From: Pirellula sp.
GTDB lineage: Bacteria > Planctomycetota > Planctomycetia > Pirellulales > Pirellulaceae
Direction: 5' to 3'
Assembly: GCA_021300155.1 (NCBI GenBank)
Contig: JAJTID010000154.1
Span: 1 to 49,472 of the forward strand
DNA length: 49,472 bases
The notes beneath the pieces were generated by a model. It saw only the letters and a list, made by a program, of their open reading frames with translations, was not told the origin of the DNA and did not search any database. Shown one piece after another: positions 33,339-42,335 of the stretch. Position 1 is the stretch's first letter, and every line of letters starts with the position of its first letter. A program made the position numbers and the translations under genes.

Positions 33339-34490
33339 ATGGCAAAGAAAAAAGCATCCGGCCCTGAAGATATCCTGGCCACTCCGTCGACACCAGGAAT
33401 GGTCCCGCCGCCTGCAATGATGCCCGCGCCTGCAATGATGCCGCCGATAAACCCGGCTATGGCGTATGGGCAACCGGCCATGCCTCAACCGATGCAACCG
33501 AACCCAATGTTTGCGATGATGCAGATGATGCAAGCGATGATGGGGAACACAGGTGTTATGCCTGGCGGGCAAATAGACCCCGCAGCGGTTCCGTTCGCTG
33601 GCAGCTCACCGGCCCAAGACACAGATACAGGTTTGGATTCGGATATCATTCGGCCCGTCTTCTTGAAGAATCGGATCAAGGAGCAACAGGGCTTACCACT
33701 AGGGAGTGTCCTCGACTCACTCTGCTTGACCAATGACCGAAAGAACTCGCTGGGCGGTGTTCCGAAAGGGTGTACCATTGCATTGGCCGGCCCTCCTGGA
33801 AAAGGGAAGACACGTTCGAGTCTTGCAGGCCTAGCGAAAGTTGCATTGAGTGGCGTACCGGTCGCATATGTTATTGCAGAAGAAGGCTTCTATAACCCAC
33901 CGGAGTTCGGTCGTGACGATCTTTGTAGTCGCATGACCAAGATCGGAATGCAGGCGACCGGACTTGGCGAAGAAGAGTTTGCGTCAAAAGTTCTCGCGAA
34001 CATGTTTGTGATGCAAAGCCAATATCATCGCGGCAAAAGTTGGGATGACTTTGTGGGAAAGTATCGCTATCTCGTGGAGAAGGAGAACATTCGATTCGTC
34101 GTTATCGATTCACTCAACATGCTGGATCCATCTCGCAATCGAACGGCCGACAATCTATCAGCGCTCAAGACCTACAATCACGACAAGGGGATCACGTGTC
34201 TATGCATCGGGCAAATTCGGGATACCGGCATGCCTGTGGGCGGTGAAGCATTGATGCATACTGCTGACGTTGTCTTTCTCGTGGAAGAAATGTCGTTGGG
34301 ATCAAAAGAGATAGCAGATTTTTGGGGTGGAAAGTATCGAGACAAAATCGAAGTGGTATCTGCGATCAAGAGTGTGACAACGCCGATCCTGCCTTATCCG
34401 ATTCGAACCGATCGAGATCCAGTGACGGGAGTCATGGTTCCGCATGCGTCGCAGCCGGCGGATTATCCAGTATTGCCTCCAAGGGGTTGA
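33339..34490 (+). CDS. RadA/KaiC-like RecA-fold ATPase with Met/Pro-rich N-terminus
   Basis: The protein of 383 residues begins with about 85 residues of low-complexity Met, Pro, Ala and Gln (PPPAMMPAPAMMPPINPAM and a Met-rich MFAMMQMMQAMMGN). A RecA-superfamily ATPase follows: Walker A GPPGKGKTRSS near residue 153, then VIAEEGFYNP, and Walker B RFVVIDSLNMLD. GMPVGGEALMHTADVVFLVE matches the RadA/Sms linker, where a 'GP--LEH-VD' motif occurs. It lacks the RadA zinc finger and the Lon-like C-terminal domain. It could be a DNA-repair helper or a KaiC-type regulatory ATPase. No ribosome binding site stands out. It ends 20 nt from the convergent decarboxylase gene. Confidence 0.7.
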   Translation: MAKKKASGPEDILATPSTPGMVPPPAMMPAPAMMPPINPAMAYGQPAMPQPMQPNPMFAMMQMMQAMMGNTGVMPGGQIDPAAVPFAGSSPAQDTDTGLDSDIIRPVFLKNRIKEQQGLPLGSVLDSLCLTNDRKNSLGGVPKGCTIALAGPPGKGKTRSSLAGLAKVALSGVPVAYVIAEEGFYNPPEFGRDDLCSRMTKIGMQATGLGEEEFASKVLANMFVMQSQYHRGKSWDDFVGKYRYLVEKENIRFVVIDSLNMLDPSRNRTADNLSALKTYNHDKGITCLCIGQIRDTGMPVGGEALMHTADVVFLVEEMSLGSKEIADFWGGKYRDKIEVVSAIKSVTTPILPYPIRTDRDPVTGVMVPHASQPADYPVLPPRG

Positions 34491-34510
34491 TCTTCATCCG
34501 AGCTCGTAGA

Positions 34511-36109
34511 CTAGAGTTCTTCAATGCTATCTGCGATTCTATCGACCATCGCTTCGGTCGTCTTCGGGTTGAAGAATACTGCTTTCCAAGCGGGAATATC
34601 GATACCGTGCGGGCAATATCCGAAGCTCGTGGTGAACCCTAACCTCGCATCGAGATTCGGGTCCATCATTTTGTTTCGTTTGTCAAAGAGACGACGTACT
34701 TCGGGAAGATAACGCATCTGTTGTTCGCGTGTTAGTTCGTTGTTGACCAATCGCTGAAAGATATCATCTGCATTGCGGCCTTTGGGTAACACCCACCAAT
34801 TGACACTCGCACCGGGCGCATCTGCATTGAGAACTTTGCAATAGTCCAATTTGGACAATCTCGCTTTGAGCCTATCGGCGAGTTCTAACGATCGGGCGAG
34901 CAACATCTGCCAGCCGGTCAAGCCGATTGCGTTCAACGAGGCGATCACACTATAGGGCCCCAATGCAGGTCGCGAACATTCGAGTGTAAACAGAGCTGGG
35001 TCTCGACTTGCATTTGCGTCAGAGAAGTACGGAGTGTCGGAAACGGTCCGCGCGAGATACTTGAGATCTTCTCGGCGATTGACGATAAAGGCGCTGGATG
35101 GATAGTGCCCACGCCCCATCTTGTGAAAATCGATCGTGACCGAATCAGCAAATCTCAGCCCTTTGTTCTTGGACTGAACTTGTTGCACTAGATCGATCAA
35201 TCGCGGTTCCATCTGTAGTGGGTTCGATTGAGTGTTGTATTCCGTAAGCATCGACAAAGCCCAACCTACGGCAGCATCGGCATGAAGCTGTGGCAACGGC
35301 ACCGAGTACTTCGCCGCCTTTTCGCGGAGGAGGTGGTAGGTAGCTTCGATATCATCGAAACCAAATCCGTCGGTAGTGCCGAACGTACAGCAGACATAGG
35401 CGACTTTGATCTGTGCACTGTAGAGTTCGTCTAGTTTTGCATCCAACAAATCCATACGCATCGAAAGATCGGCGTTTGTCGGGATCTCAATCAGGTTTTG
35501 GGTACCTATACCAAGCCATCCTGCAACGGTTTGGTTTGAGTAGTGGCTCGCTTGGGAACAGATCCCTACGATTCGCTCTCCTCGCAGGCCTTCTCGCATC
35601 GTTCCAGGCAGGACTTTCTCGACACCGATCTTGGCGCCGTATAGGTTGGAGATAGTCCCGCCGATCGTAAAGACACCCCAGGGATCGTTCGTGTGGTAAA
35701 AAATCAGGTTCGCAAGGGTCGTGATTGCCTTGACCTCAAGTTCGTTTGAACGCTGGCTGTACCGGTCTGTGCAAAGGTTGGGGTTCTTCAGCAGGCAGGC
35801 TAGCATGCCAATTAGCGAAGCGTTGTTGGCGGGACCTCGAACGTTTTCGAGATGGAGAGGGTTGTTCCAGCTATCGGTCCCCCAGAAGTAGGGAAAAATC
35901 ACATCCCTAGCGTCCTTGAGGTTGCCAGGCAAGTTGTGAATTTCGGGATTCGCGCGAGCTGTTTCATAATTTTGGCTCATGATGCTGGCGGGCGATGATG
36001 CAGATTCCGCAGCCACGGCAGCTAGCAATTCGGTGAAGATTTGGGAAATCGCCGGCTGCTGCCATTCAAAGAACGTCTCCACGAGTTCTTGGTACTTTTG
36101 TCTGTCCAT
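34511..36109 (-). CDS. PLP-dependent group II decarboxylase
   Basis: The 532-residue fold-type I enzyme has the group II (glutamate, tyrosine, aromatic amino acid) decarboxylase layout. GVFTIGGTISNLYGAK carries the cofactor phosphate loop, H189 in SQASHYS stacks on the ring, HADAAVGW holds D278 (which binds the pyridine nitrogen), and K330 in TIDFHKMGRGHYPSS binds PLP. The substrate is likely a small amino acid, but the residue set does not let me name it. It stands alone, convergent with the RadA-like gene and divergent from the WecA-like gene. The N-terminus is helical without a signal peptide. Confidence 0.83.
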   Translation of the reverse strand: MDRQKYQELVETFFEWQQPAISQIFTELLAAVAAESASSPASIMSQNYETARANPEIHNLPGNLKDARDVIFPYFWGTDSWNNPLHLENVRGPANNASLIGMLACLLKNPNLCTDRYSQRSNELEVKAITTLANLIFYHTNDPWGVFTIGGTISNLYGAKIGVEKVLPGTMREGLRGERIVGICSQASHYSNQTVAGWLGIGTQNLIEIPTNADLSMRMDLLDAKLDELYSAQIKVAYVCCTFGTTDGFGFDDIEATYHLLREKAAKYSVPLPQLHADAAVGWALSMLTEYNTQSNPLQMEPRLIDLVQQVQSKNKGLRFADSVTIDFHKMGRGHYPSSAFIVNRREDLKYLARTVSDTPYFSDANASRDPALFTLECSRPALGPYSVIASLNAIGLTGWQMLLARSLELADRLKARLSKLDYCKVLNADAPGASVNWWVLPKGRNADDIFQRLVNNELTREQQMRYLPEVRRLFDKRNKMMDPNLDARLGFTTSFGYCPHGIDIPAWKAVFFNPKTTEAMVDRIADSIEEL

Positions 36110-36339
36110 TAGCTTACAAATGTTCTGCTTGGGATGGTTTTTGGGTCGATCGCCCGACAGGCGGGTGAAACTTTGTCAATTGCATGGATCGCGCAGATTG
36201 TAGCATCAACTTTAACGAAGACTTTACCTAGCGAGACCTAGACGGGAATGCGGTTCTTGAGGATCATGGGACTATTGCGGTGGAATCACTCCCGTCGAAT
36301 GAGCCGCAATTCAAGTAACTCATCGTGTGGTAGGCATCT

Positions 36340-37890
36340 ATGTATTTTCCTCTCGTTGCACTCACGGTTGCACTCTTCGTCTCCCTCGTCACTACGCCAA
36401 TTGCTAGACGATTTGCGGTCCTTATTGGTTTGATCGATCATCCAGACACGCATAGAAAACTTCATAAGGAGCCGATTGCGCTTTGCGGTGGAATCGCGGT
36501 TCTAATTAGTTTGATTATTAGTGTTGCATTGATGATTGGTATTAGATCGGACTTTGCGGCAGCCTCTTTTTCGAACATGAGAGAGACACTGGCGCTGGCA
36601 ATCGGCGCGGTTGCGATAGTCAATCTGGGAGTGATTGACGATCGATTTGGTCTGCGAGGAAGGCAAAAACTACTTGGCCAAGTGCTCATCTGTTGCTCGT
36701 TGATGATTTTGGGATTTACGCTTCCGAAGCTAAGTCTGTTTGGATGGGAAATTGAATTAGGATTGCTTGCAATACCAGTCACTCTCGGGTGGCTGCTACT
36801 CACCATCAACTCGGTTAACTTGATCGACGGTGCGGACGGACTTTGCTCAACGGTCGGATGGATCGCTTGTGCCGCATTGTCCGCAACGGCTTGGATCGTA
36901 GGCAACTACATCGAATCGATGGTGGCCGCTGCGATGGCTGGTGCATTGCTCGGATTCTTGTTCTTTAATTTGCCCCCTGCAAAAGTCTTCTTGGGGGATG
37001 CAGGAAGCATGCTTGTCGGGTTGGTGTTGGGCGTTCTCGCGATGAGATGCTCTTCGAAGTCTGGCGATCCTCTTCCTGTACTGATCCCGGTCTGCTTGTT
37101 GGCGATTCCACTTTTTGATTCGACCATGGCAATCATACGTCGAAAGTTGACGGGGCGAAGTGTTTTCACTGTAGATCGAGGTCATTTGCATCACAATCTT
37201 ATTCGATTAGGCATAAAGAATGGTTCGTTAGTGGGAGCTGTTACGGTGCTTGCATTGGTCACATCGATCGGTGCCGTTTTGAGTGTGGCGTTCGCGAATG
37301 AGATCTATGCCATCATTTCGATGTGCCTTTCTTTGGGATTGCTGGTCGCAACACGCGCTTTCGGATTCGCCGAACTGGAGCTTCTATCGAAAAAGGTTCT
37401 TTCCTTTAGCACATCCCTGATTTCGCGACGTGGTGCCTCCGATGGAAATGTAAGAGTCCAAAAAGTTCGTTTGCAAGGTTCGAGGGAGTGGGAATTGGTA
37501 TGGACAACATTGGTCGAATTTGCTGAAAAACATGGGATGTCAAAAGTCTCCTTGGACCTGAATATGCCGTGGTTGCACGAAGGGTTCCACGCCAATTGGC
37601 ACGTCAACAAAATGCCTGAAATAGCCGAACGCTGGATGGTTCGTCTTCCGATTGAGTCTGAAGGTAGAATCCTCGGTCGACTAGAAATGGTAGGCAAGCA
37701 CCAGAGTGGCGAAACCTACCAAATCATGAGCCATTTAGCCGATGTGTTGAGCGATTTGCAGCCCAGTATCGTTTCTGTCGTGAATGACTTCGAAACGGTG
37801 CAAACCGATGCGATTCCTTCATTTAGCCTTGTCCGGTTCCGGCCAGAACCTGTAGTCAACAACGAAATTCCAAGCTTGAAAGCGGAATAA
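36340..37890 (+). CDS. WecA/TagO-like polyprenyl-phosphate GlcNAc-1-P transferase with extra C-terminal domain
   Basis: This 516-residue membrane protein starts the assembly of surface polymers by joining a sugar-1-phosphate to undecaprenyl phosphate. It shows DD at 100-101 (VIDDRFGLRG), NSVNLIDGADGL (157-168), KVFLGDAGSM (215-224) and RGHLHHNL (280-287), with about 10 membrane helices up to residue 350. A soluble C-terminal part of about 140 residues (SREWELVWTTLVEFAEKHGM and NMPWLHEGFHANWHV) is not part of the usual enzyme. It may regulate the enzyme or bind a partner. It is likely the committing step for the glycan built by the glycosyltransferases in this window. A hairpin follows the stop. 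Confidence 0.87.
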   Translation: MYFPLVALTVALFVSLVTTPIARRFAVLIGLIDHPDTHRKLHKEPIALCGGIAVLISLIISVALMIGIRSDFAAASFSNMRETLALAIGAVAIVNLGVIDDRFGLRGRQKLLGQVLICCSLMILGFTLPKLSLFGWEIELGLLAIPVTLGWLLLTINSVNLIDGADGLCSTVGWIACAALSATAWIVGNYIESMVAAAMAGALLGFLFFNLPPAKVFLGDAGSMLVGLVLGVLAMRCSSKSGDPLPVLIPVCLLAIPLFDSTMAIIRRKLTGRSVFTVDRGHLHHNLIRLGIKNGSLVGAVTVLALVTSIGAVLSVAFANEIYAIISMCLSLGLLVATRAFGFAELELLSKKVLSFSTSLISRRGASDGNVRVQKVRLQGSREWELVWTTLVEFAEKHGMSKVSLDLNMPWLHEGFHANWHVNKMPEIAERWMVRLPIESEGRILGRLEMVGKHQSGETYQIMSHLADVLSDLQPSIVSVVNDFETVQTDAIPSFSLVRFRPEPVVNNEIPSLKAE

Positions 37891-37911
37891 TTGCTTGCTG
37901 AAGAGTCATGG

Positions 37912-37938
37912 GATTGCTGGTTGAGATAGCCAGCAATC
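37912..37938 (+). terminator. Hairpin after the WecA-like gene
   Basis: GATTGCTGG (37912-37920) and CCAGCAATC (37930-37938) pair perfectly over 9 bp around a 9-nt loop. A T-run (TTTCTTTTTT) lies about 25 nt further on, too far for a classic terminator. It probably ends or protects the transcript before lepB. Confidence 0.4.
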
Positions 37939-38055
37939 GATTGCGAGCATCGCGACAAGTTTCTTTTTTACAGGGGATCTCGCGCAGCGTTTCCTCTGCT
38001 TTTCCAGCTATACTATCCCACTTGAGATTTTCCAACCCAAGTGATCTTTTAGTAT

Positions 38056-39975
38056 ATGGCCTCAGACACGACAGAAGACCTAGGCTCCGCAGAACCGGTC
38101 AATCAATCTAAAGTAGAAACAGCTGCAGCGGATTCCAAGGAACCACCCTCCAAAGGATTGGTTGTTCGCGAGACAGTTGAAAGCCTAGCGGTTGCATTTA
38201 TTCTGGCTTTGCTTTTCAAGGCCTTTATCGCTGAGGCATTTGTCATTCCGACAGGTTCGATGGCTCCGACTTTGATGGGAGCCCACAAGGATATCGCCTG
38301 CGAATGCTGTGGCCACCAGTTTCAATGTGGAGCGAGTGAAGAGTTCGATCGAGAAACCGGCAAACGTATCAACCGCTCCGTCGTTGGTGCCGTTTGTCCG
38401 TTGTGCCGCAAACCCCAAATCATCGATCCGTTTCAATCGAGAAATCATGCTACTTTTTCGGGCGATCGCATCTTGGTTAGCAAACTCGCGTACGTTTGGA
38501 AAACACCCAATCGTTGGGACGTGATAGTCTTCAAGTTTATCGAAGAAGCTCGACAGAATTATATCAAGCGATGCGTGGGTCTCCCAAACGAAGTGGTTCG
38601 CGTTCAAGGTGGTGACATCTACACTCGTTCGACGCTAAACGAGGATTCCTCGTTCTCCATTGCAAGAAAGCCACCCCATGTGGTCAACGCCATGTTGCAG
38701 CCTGTGCATGATACAAAATTTGCTCCCTCGGAATTGATTAAAGCAGGTATGCCATCCGCTTGGCAGACGCTAAGCCCAGATGAATCTTCCTGGAGTGTTG
38801 TGAACTCAGAGAACGAATGGAAAGCAACGGTCGAAAACAAAGAAACAAATCTGAGTTGGCTGCGTTACTTTCCAAAGATCGTAGATACATCCGCATGGAG
38901 GACACTAGAAAGCACTGGATCACTTCCTGCACCAATGGATCCTCGACAACCTCGATTGATCACCGACTTTACGGCATACAACTCAGCTTATGCAGCACCA
39001 GTACAACCCTCGAGAGATCCCAAAGAAAAATACCGAGAGGCAGCGGAGAATTCGCTTCGAAACTTAGTTGCTAAAGGCAACGATGGGATTCATTGGGTAG
39101 GAGATCTTGCTTGTGAGTACGACGTCGAAACGACAAGTGGATCAAAGCAATTGTCACTATTGCTAGTCGAAGCAGGTGCCAAGCATCAAATCGATATCGA
39201 TCTTTCCAGCGGAGTCGCTTTGGCTTCCGTTTACGTGGATGATCAGCCAGTTGCTGTAATCGAGGATGGCGAAAAGAAAGCCGACAAGGCAAGTGCAGAA
39301 ACAGAGATTAGGGCAGGAAAGAAACATAGGATTCGCTTTGCCAATGTGGACGACCAGCTAATACTATGGGTGGATGGTAAGCTAGCCCAGTGGACACCCT
39401 CGAATCGTATTTATTGGGGAGTTCCTTCAGCTCAAAAACAACGTGGGCCACGCCAGTCTCAGACAGATCCATTGGATGGTGCCCCCGTTGGTATTGCCGT
39501 TTCTGGAGGGATCGCGACAGTGCATCGCGCTCGGGTCTTCCGAGACATTTACTACATCGCTGCTATGGGAGGTGATTTAACAGATTATCCAAACACAAGC
39601 GAAGCGATTCGACGGTCGCTTCCAGCAGGGGCTCTCGAAGATTACGCCAAGCAAGTACATAACGACACTCCGTATCGATTGCAAAACCTTCATCCGGATG
39701 AATTGAATCGAAACGCCTTAGCCATGCTACCCAATGCTTGGGGACAAGGTGAGATTTCTCAATCCAGACGCACCAGAGATTTCCCAATGCAGAGCAAATG
39801 GTATTTCCCCATGGGTGACAATTCCTCTGCGAGTTCCGATGCGAGATCCTGGGCAATGCATCACACTCCAGAGCGATTATTGATCGGTCGAGCAGTCGTC
39901 GTCTTTTGGCCGCATTGCTGGAACGCACCGGTTCCCTTTTTACCCAACGTTCAACGTATGGGATTGATTCGATAA
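38056..39975 (+). CDS. lepB: Signal peptidase I with zinc ribbon and large internal insertion
   Basis: The 639-residue S26 peptidase has a membrane helix (ESLAVAFILALLFKAFIA, about 42-59), the nucleophile Ser68 in PTGSMAPTL and the general base Lys171 in YIKRCVGLPNE. The last box FPMGDNSSASSDARSW and GRAVVVFWP complete the fold. Two CxxC pairs (C82/C85 and C114/C117) form a probable zinc ribbon. Between the Lys171 box and the last box lies an insertion of about 370 residues; part of it (SNRIYWGVPSA, GIAVSGGIATVHRARVFRDI) looks like a LamG/concanavalin-type sheet. Bacterial SPase I is usually 200-350 residues. It is followed 8 nt later by an LptB-like ABC ATPase gene. Confidence 0.9.
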   Translation: MASDTTEDLGSAEPVNQSKVETAAADSKEPPSKGLVVRETVESLAVAFILALLFKAFIAEAFVIPTGSMAPTLMGAHKDIACECCGHQFQCGASEEFDRETGKRINRSVVGAVCPLCRKPQIIDPFQSRNHATFSGDRILVSKLAYVWKTPNRWDVIVFKFIEEARQNYIKRCVGLPNEVVRVQGGDIYTRSTLNEDSSFSIARKPPHVVNAMLQPVHDTKFAPSELIKAGMPSAWQTLSPDESSWSVVNSENEWKATVENKETNLSWLRYFPKIVDTSAWRTLESTGSLPAPMDPRQPRLITDFTAYNSAYAAPVQPSRDPKEKYREAAENSLRNLVAKGNDGIHWVGDLACEYDVETTSGSKQLSLLLVEAGAKHQIDIDLSSGVALASVYVDDQPVAVIEDGEKKADKASAETEIRAGKKHRIRFANVDDQLILWVDGKLAQWTPSNRIYWGVPSAQKQRGPRQSQTDPLDGAPVGIAVSGGIATVHRARVFRDIYYIAAMGGDLTDYPNTSEAIRRSLPAGALEDYAKQVHNDTPYRLQNLHPDELNRNALAMLPNAWGQGEISQSRRTRDFPMQSKWYFPMGDNSSASSDARSWAMHHTPERLLIGRAVVVFWPHCWNAPVPFLPNVQRMGLIR

Positions 39976-39983
39976 AACAACAG

Positions 39984-40724
39984 ATGGATCAGAACATGGA
40001 TGTTCTCAGCGTTGTCGGACTTGAAAAAACATATGGTCGCCGCAAAGTAGTCAGTGGCGTAAGTATGCGAGTTGCGGAACGTGAGATTGTCGGCCTCTTG
40101 GGCCCTAACGGAGCAGGCAAATCAACGAGCTTTCGAATGACATGCGGGCTCATCCTACCGGATCGTGGGCGTGTGATCTTGGGTGGTGAAGATGTCACAT
40201 TCTGGCCCATGTTCCGTCGCGCACGGGATGGAGGCATGGGCTACTTGGCGCAAGAATCGAGCGTGTTTCGCAAGCTCACCGTGGAGCAGAACATTTCTGC
40301 AATGCTGGAGTTGCTAGGTGTTGGTAGAAAGGAACGTCGTGAAAGAACCGACCAACTATTAGAGCAATTCAAAATCACGCACATTCGCTTTTCCAAGGCT
40401 TCCAAACTCTCGGGTGGGGAGCGTCGTCGGCTTGAGATCGCTCGATGTCTCGTTTCTAATCCGAAAATCATCATGCTAGACGAGCCGTTTGCGGGCATTG
40501 ACCCCGTAACGGTGCAGAGCATTCAAGAGACCATCTTCGCCCTTCGCGACAATGGGATCTCCATCCTGATCACCGACCATGCGGCGTTGGAGATATTGGG
40601 GGCTGTGGATCGTTGTTACGTAATCAGCAAAGGAACTGTGCTTTGTGAAGGAACGCCCGAGGAGGTCAAACGCCACCCCGAGGTGCGTTCGCAATACTTG
40701 GGAAACATGCAAGGTGAGAATTGA
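39984..40724 (+). CDS. lptB: LptB-like ABC transporter ATP-binding protein
   Basis: The protein of 246 residues has all ABC ATPase motifs: Walker A GPNGAGKST, Q-loop YLAQESSVFRKLTVEQN, signature LSGGERRRLEIARCL, Walker B IIMLDEPFAGID and the H-loop ILITDHA. The LptB group is indicated by GYLAQE-SVFRKLTV- EQN and by FAGIDPV. It would power lipopolysaccharide export with LptF/LptG, which are not in the window. ATG 39984, 8 nt after the lepB stop, or ATG 39996 can be the start. It is the last gene of the plus-strand group and meets pabB head-on 17 nt later. Confidence 0.87.
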   Translation: MDQNMDVLSVVGLEKTYGRRKVVSGVSMRVAEREIVGLLGPNGAGKSTSFRMTCGLILPDRGRVILGGEDVTFWPMFRRARDGGMGYLAQESSVFRKLTVEQNISAMLELLGVGRKERRERTDQLLEQFKITHIRFSKASKLSGGERRRLEIARCLVSNPKIIMLDEPFAGIDPVTVQSIQETIFALRDNGISILITDHAALEILGAVDRCYVISKGTVLCEGTPEEVKRHPEVRSQYLGNMQGEN

Positions 40725-40741
40725 ATCTCGCCGCGTCGGAA

Positions 40742-42202
40742 CTACCTCGAATCATGGGTCGTTACAGAATCGATGGCTGCAATTAGGCCAGCCGCTTTCG
40801 TCCATGTCTCTTCTTCTTCGTGCGAAGGGACGCTGTCAGCAACAATTCCGCCTCCCACCTGAAACTGCCACCACCCTCGCGACGACGTTAGAGTTCGAAT
40901 AAGAATGTTCCAATCCATCGCACCATCTGCGCTACAATATCCGATCGAGCCACAGTAAGGCCCACGTACTGTCGGTTCTAATTCGGCGATGATCTCCATC
41001 GCTCGAACTTTTGGAGCTCCTGTGATACTTCCGCCGGGAAAGACGGCAGCAAACAAATCGGACACTGTCACTTCTTCTCGTAATCGCGCTTTGAGTGCGC
41101 TCACCAGATGCATCACATAGGGATACTCTTCGATCTGACACAATTGGGTCACCAACAGTGACTCGCTTTCGCAGACACGAGAAAGGTCGTTTCGAAGCAA
41201 ATCAACGATCATGACATTTTCGGAGCGATCCTTTTCACTATGATTGAGTTCATCTGCGACTTGACCGTCCACGAGTTCATCACCAGTTCGTTTGCGGGTT
41301 CCTTTGATCGGGCGAGTCTCAACCCAGCGTTGATTGACCTTGAGCAACCGCTCGGGGGAGGCGCTCACTATCTGCCCTTGCCCGAAATCGAAGTAGGCAG
41401 CGAACGGTGCGGAATTAATGGACCTTAGTTTTTCGTAAAGCTCGCTCGACTCGCAGCGCGCTGGACAAAGCAAACGTTGAGATAGATTTACTTGAAAGAT
41501 ATCTCCGGCATGAATGTATTCTCGAGCGCGGGCAACCGCCATGCGATAGCCATCGGAGTCGAAATTCCCCAGCCAGCCACCTCCGAGTCTCGTTTCGAAT
41601 TGAGGGGCCGTGAGTCCGTGAGCGGTAGCATGGACGCTCACATTGTTCGTGTATGCACCGCTTGATGACGAATCGGTCTCCAAAGCGCCCGTAGCGATCT
41701 GAAGAAACTTCAACGCACGCGACTCCGCTCGTTCCATTCGCTGGGTCACCGAATTCGACTCAGAAAAACCTTGCGAGATAATCCAACCTTTTCCCAAGGA
41801 GTGATCCCATGCGAAAACCGCATCGTACAAACCGAGCACAGCCACGGGCAGCGCGAATTCATCGTGTCTAGCTAACGGTACACGCTCAAAACATCTTCCG
41901 AACTCGTACCCAAAATAGCCAGCCACTCCCCCTTGGAAAGGGGGAAGATCCGGTACGGTTAGAGACTGAAAAGACTGCATCCATCGTTCTAGTTTCGCCA
42001 GCGGATCAGCGACCGCTCGTTGGATTTCGAGAGTATCGATTGGGTCGGCGCACAAAAACGAATAGCTACCACGCTTTTCATGCGTTAAAGCGCTATCAAG
42101 CCAACAGCAATAAGGTTGCGATTTCAATCGCTGAAACACAGCGAGCGGGCTTAACTCACTGGGAAGAGACAGCACAAAAGGATAACATTTCAATGCATTC
42201 AT
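40742..42202 (-). CDS. pabB: Aminodeoxychorismate synthase component I
   Basis: This chorismate-binding enzyme of 486 residues adds an amino group to chorismate for p-aminobenzoate (folate). The N-terminal half is the TrpE/PabB-N domain; the catalytic half has AGDIFQVNLSQRLL, ETRPIKGTRKRT, FPGGSITGAPKVRAMEII and YCGSIGYCSADGAMDWNI. The Lys in PIKGT is the residue that distinguishes PabB from anthranilate synthase (Ala there), so PabB is preferred. No glutamine amidotransferase gene is adjacent. Start is uncertain: ATG 42202, or TTG 42238 preceded by AGAGGG. Confidence 0.87.
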   Translation of the reverse strand: MNALKCYPFVLSLPSELSPLAVFQRLKSQPYCCWLDSALTHEKRGSYSFLCADPIDTLEIQRAVADPLAKLERWMQSFQSLTVPDLPPFQGGVAGYFGYEFGRCFERVPLARHDEFALPVAVLGLYDAVFAWDHSLGKGWIISQGFSESNSVTQRMERAESRALKFLQIATGALETDSSSSGAYTNNVSVHATAHGLTAPQFETRLGGGWLGNFDSDGYRMAVARAREYIHAGDIFQVNLSQRLLCPARCESSELYEKLRSINSAPFAAYFDFGQGQIVSASPERLLKVNQRWVETRPIKGTRKRTGDELVDGQVADELNHSEKDRSENVMIVDLLRNDLSRVCESESLLVTQLCQIEEYPYVMHLVSALKARLREEVTVSDLFAAVFPGGSITGAPKVRAMEIIAELEPTVRGPYCGSIGYCSADGAMDWNILIRTLTSSRGWWQFQVGGGIVADSVPSHEEEETWTKAAGLIAAIDSVTTHDSR

Positions 42203-42335
42203 CGGAGTATTGTAGATCACTTTGGCCAATGGCTCCAACGCCCTCTTTTTCGATCGACTGACAGAAGTTGATCAAATTGGCTACAATGCGATGGATGTTG
42301 GAAACAAAAGTTCACAATGAGCAGAAAATATCTCC

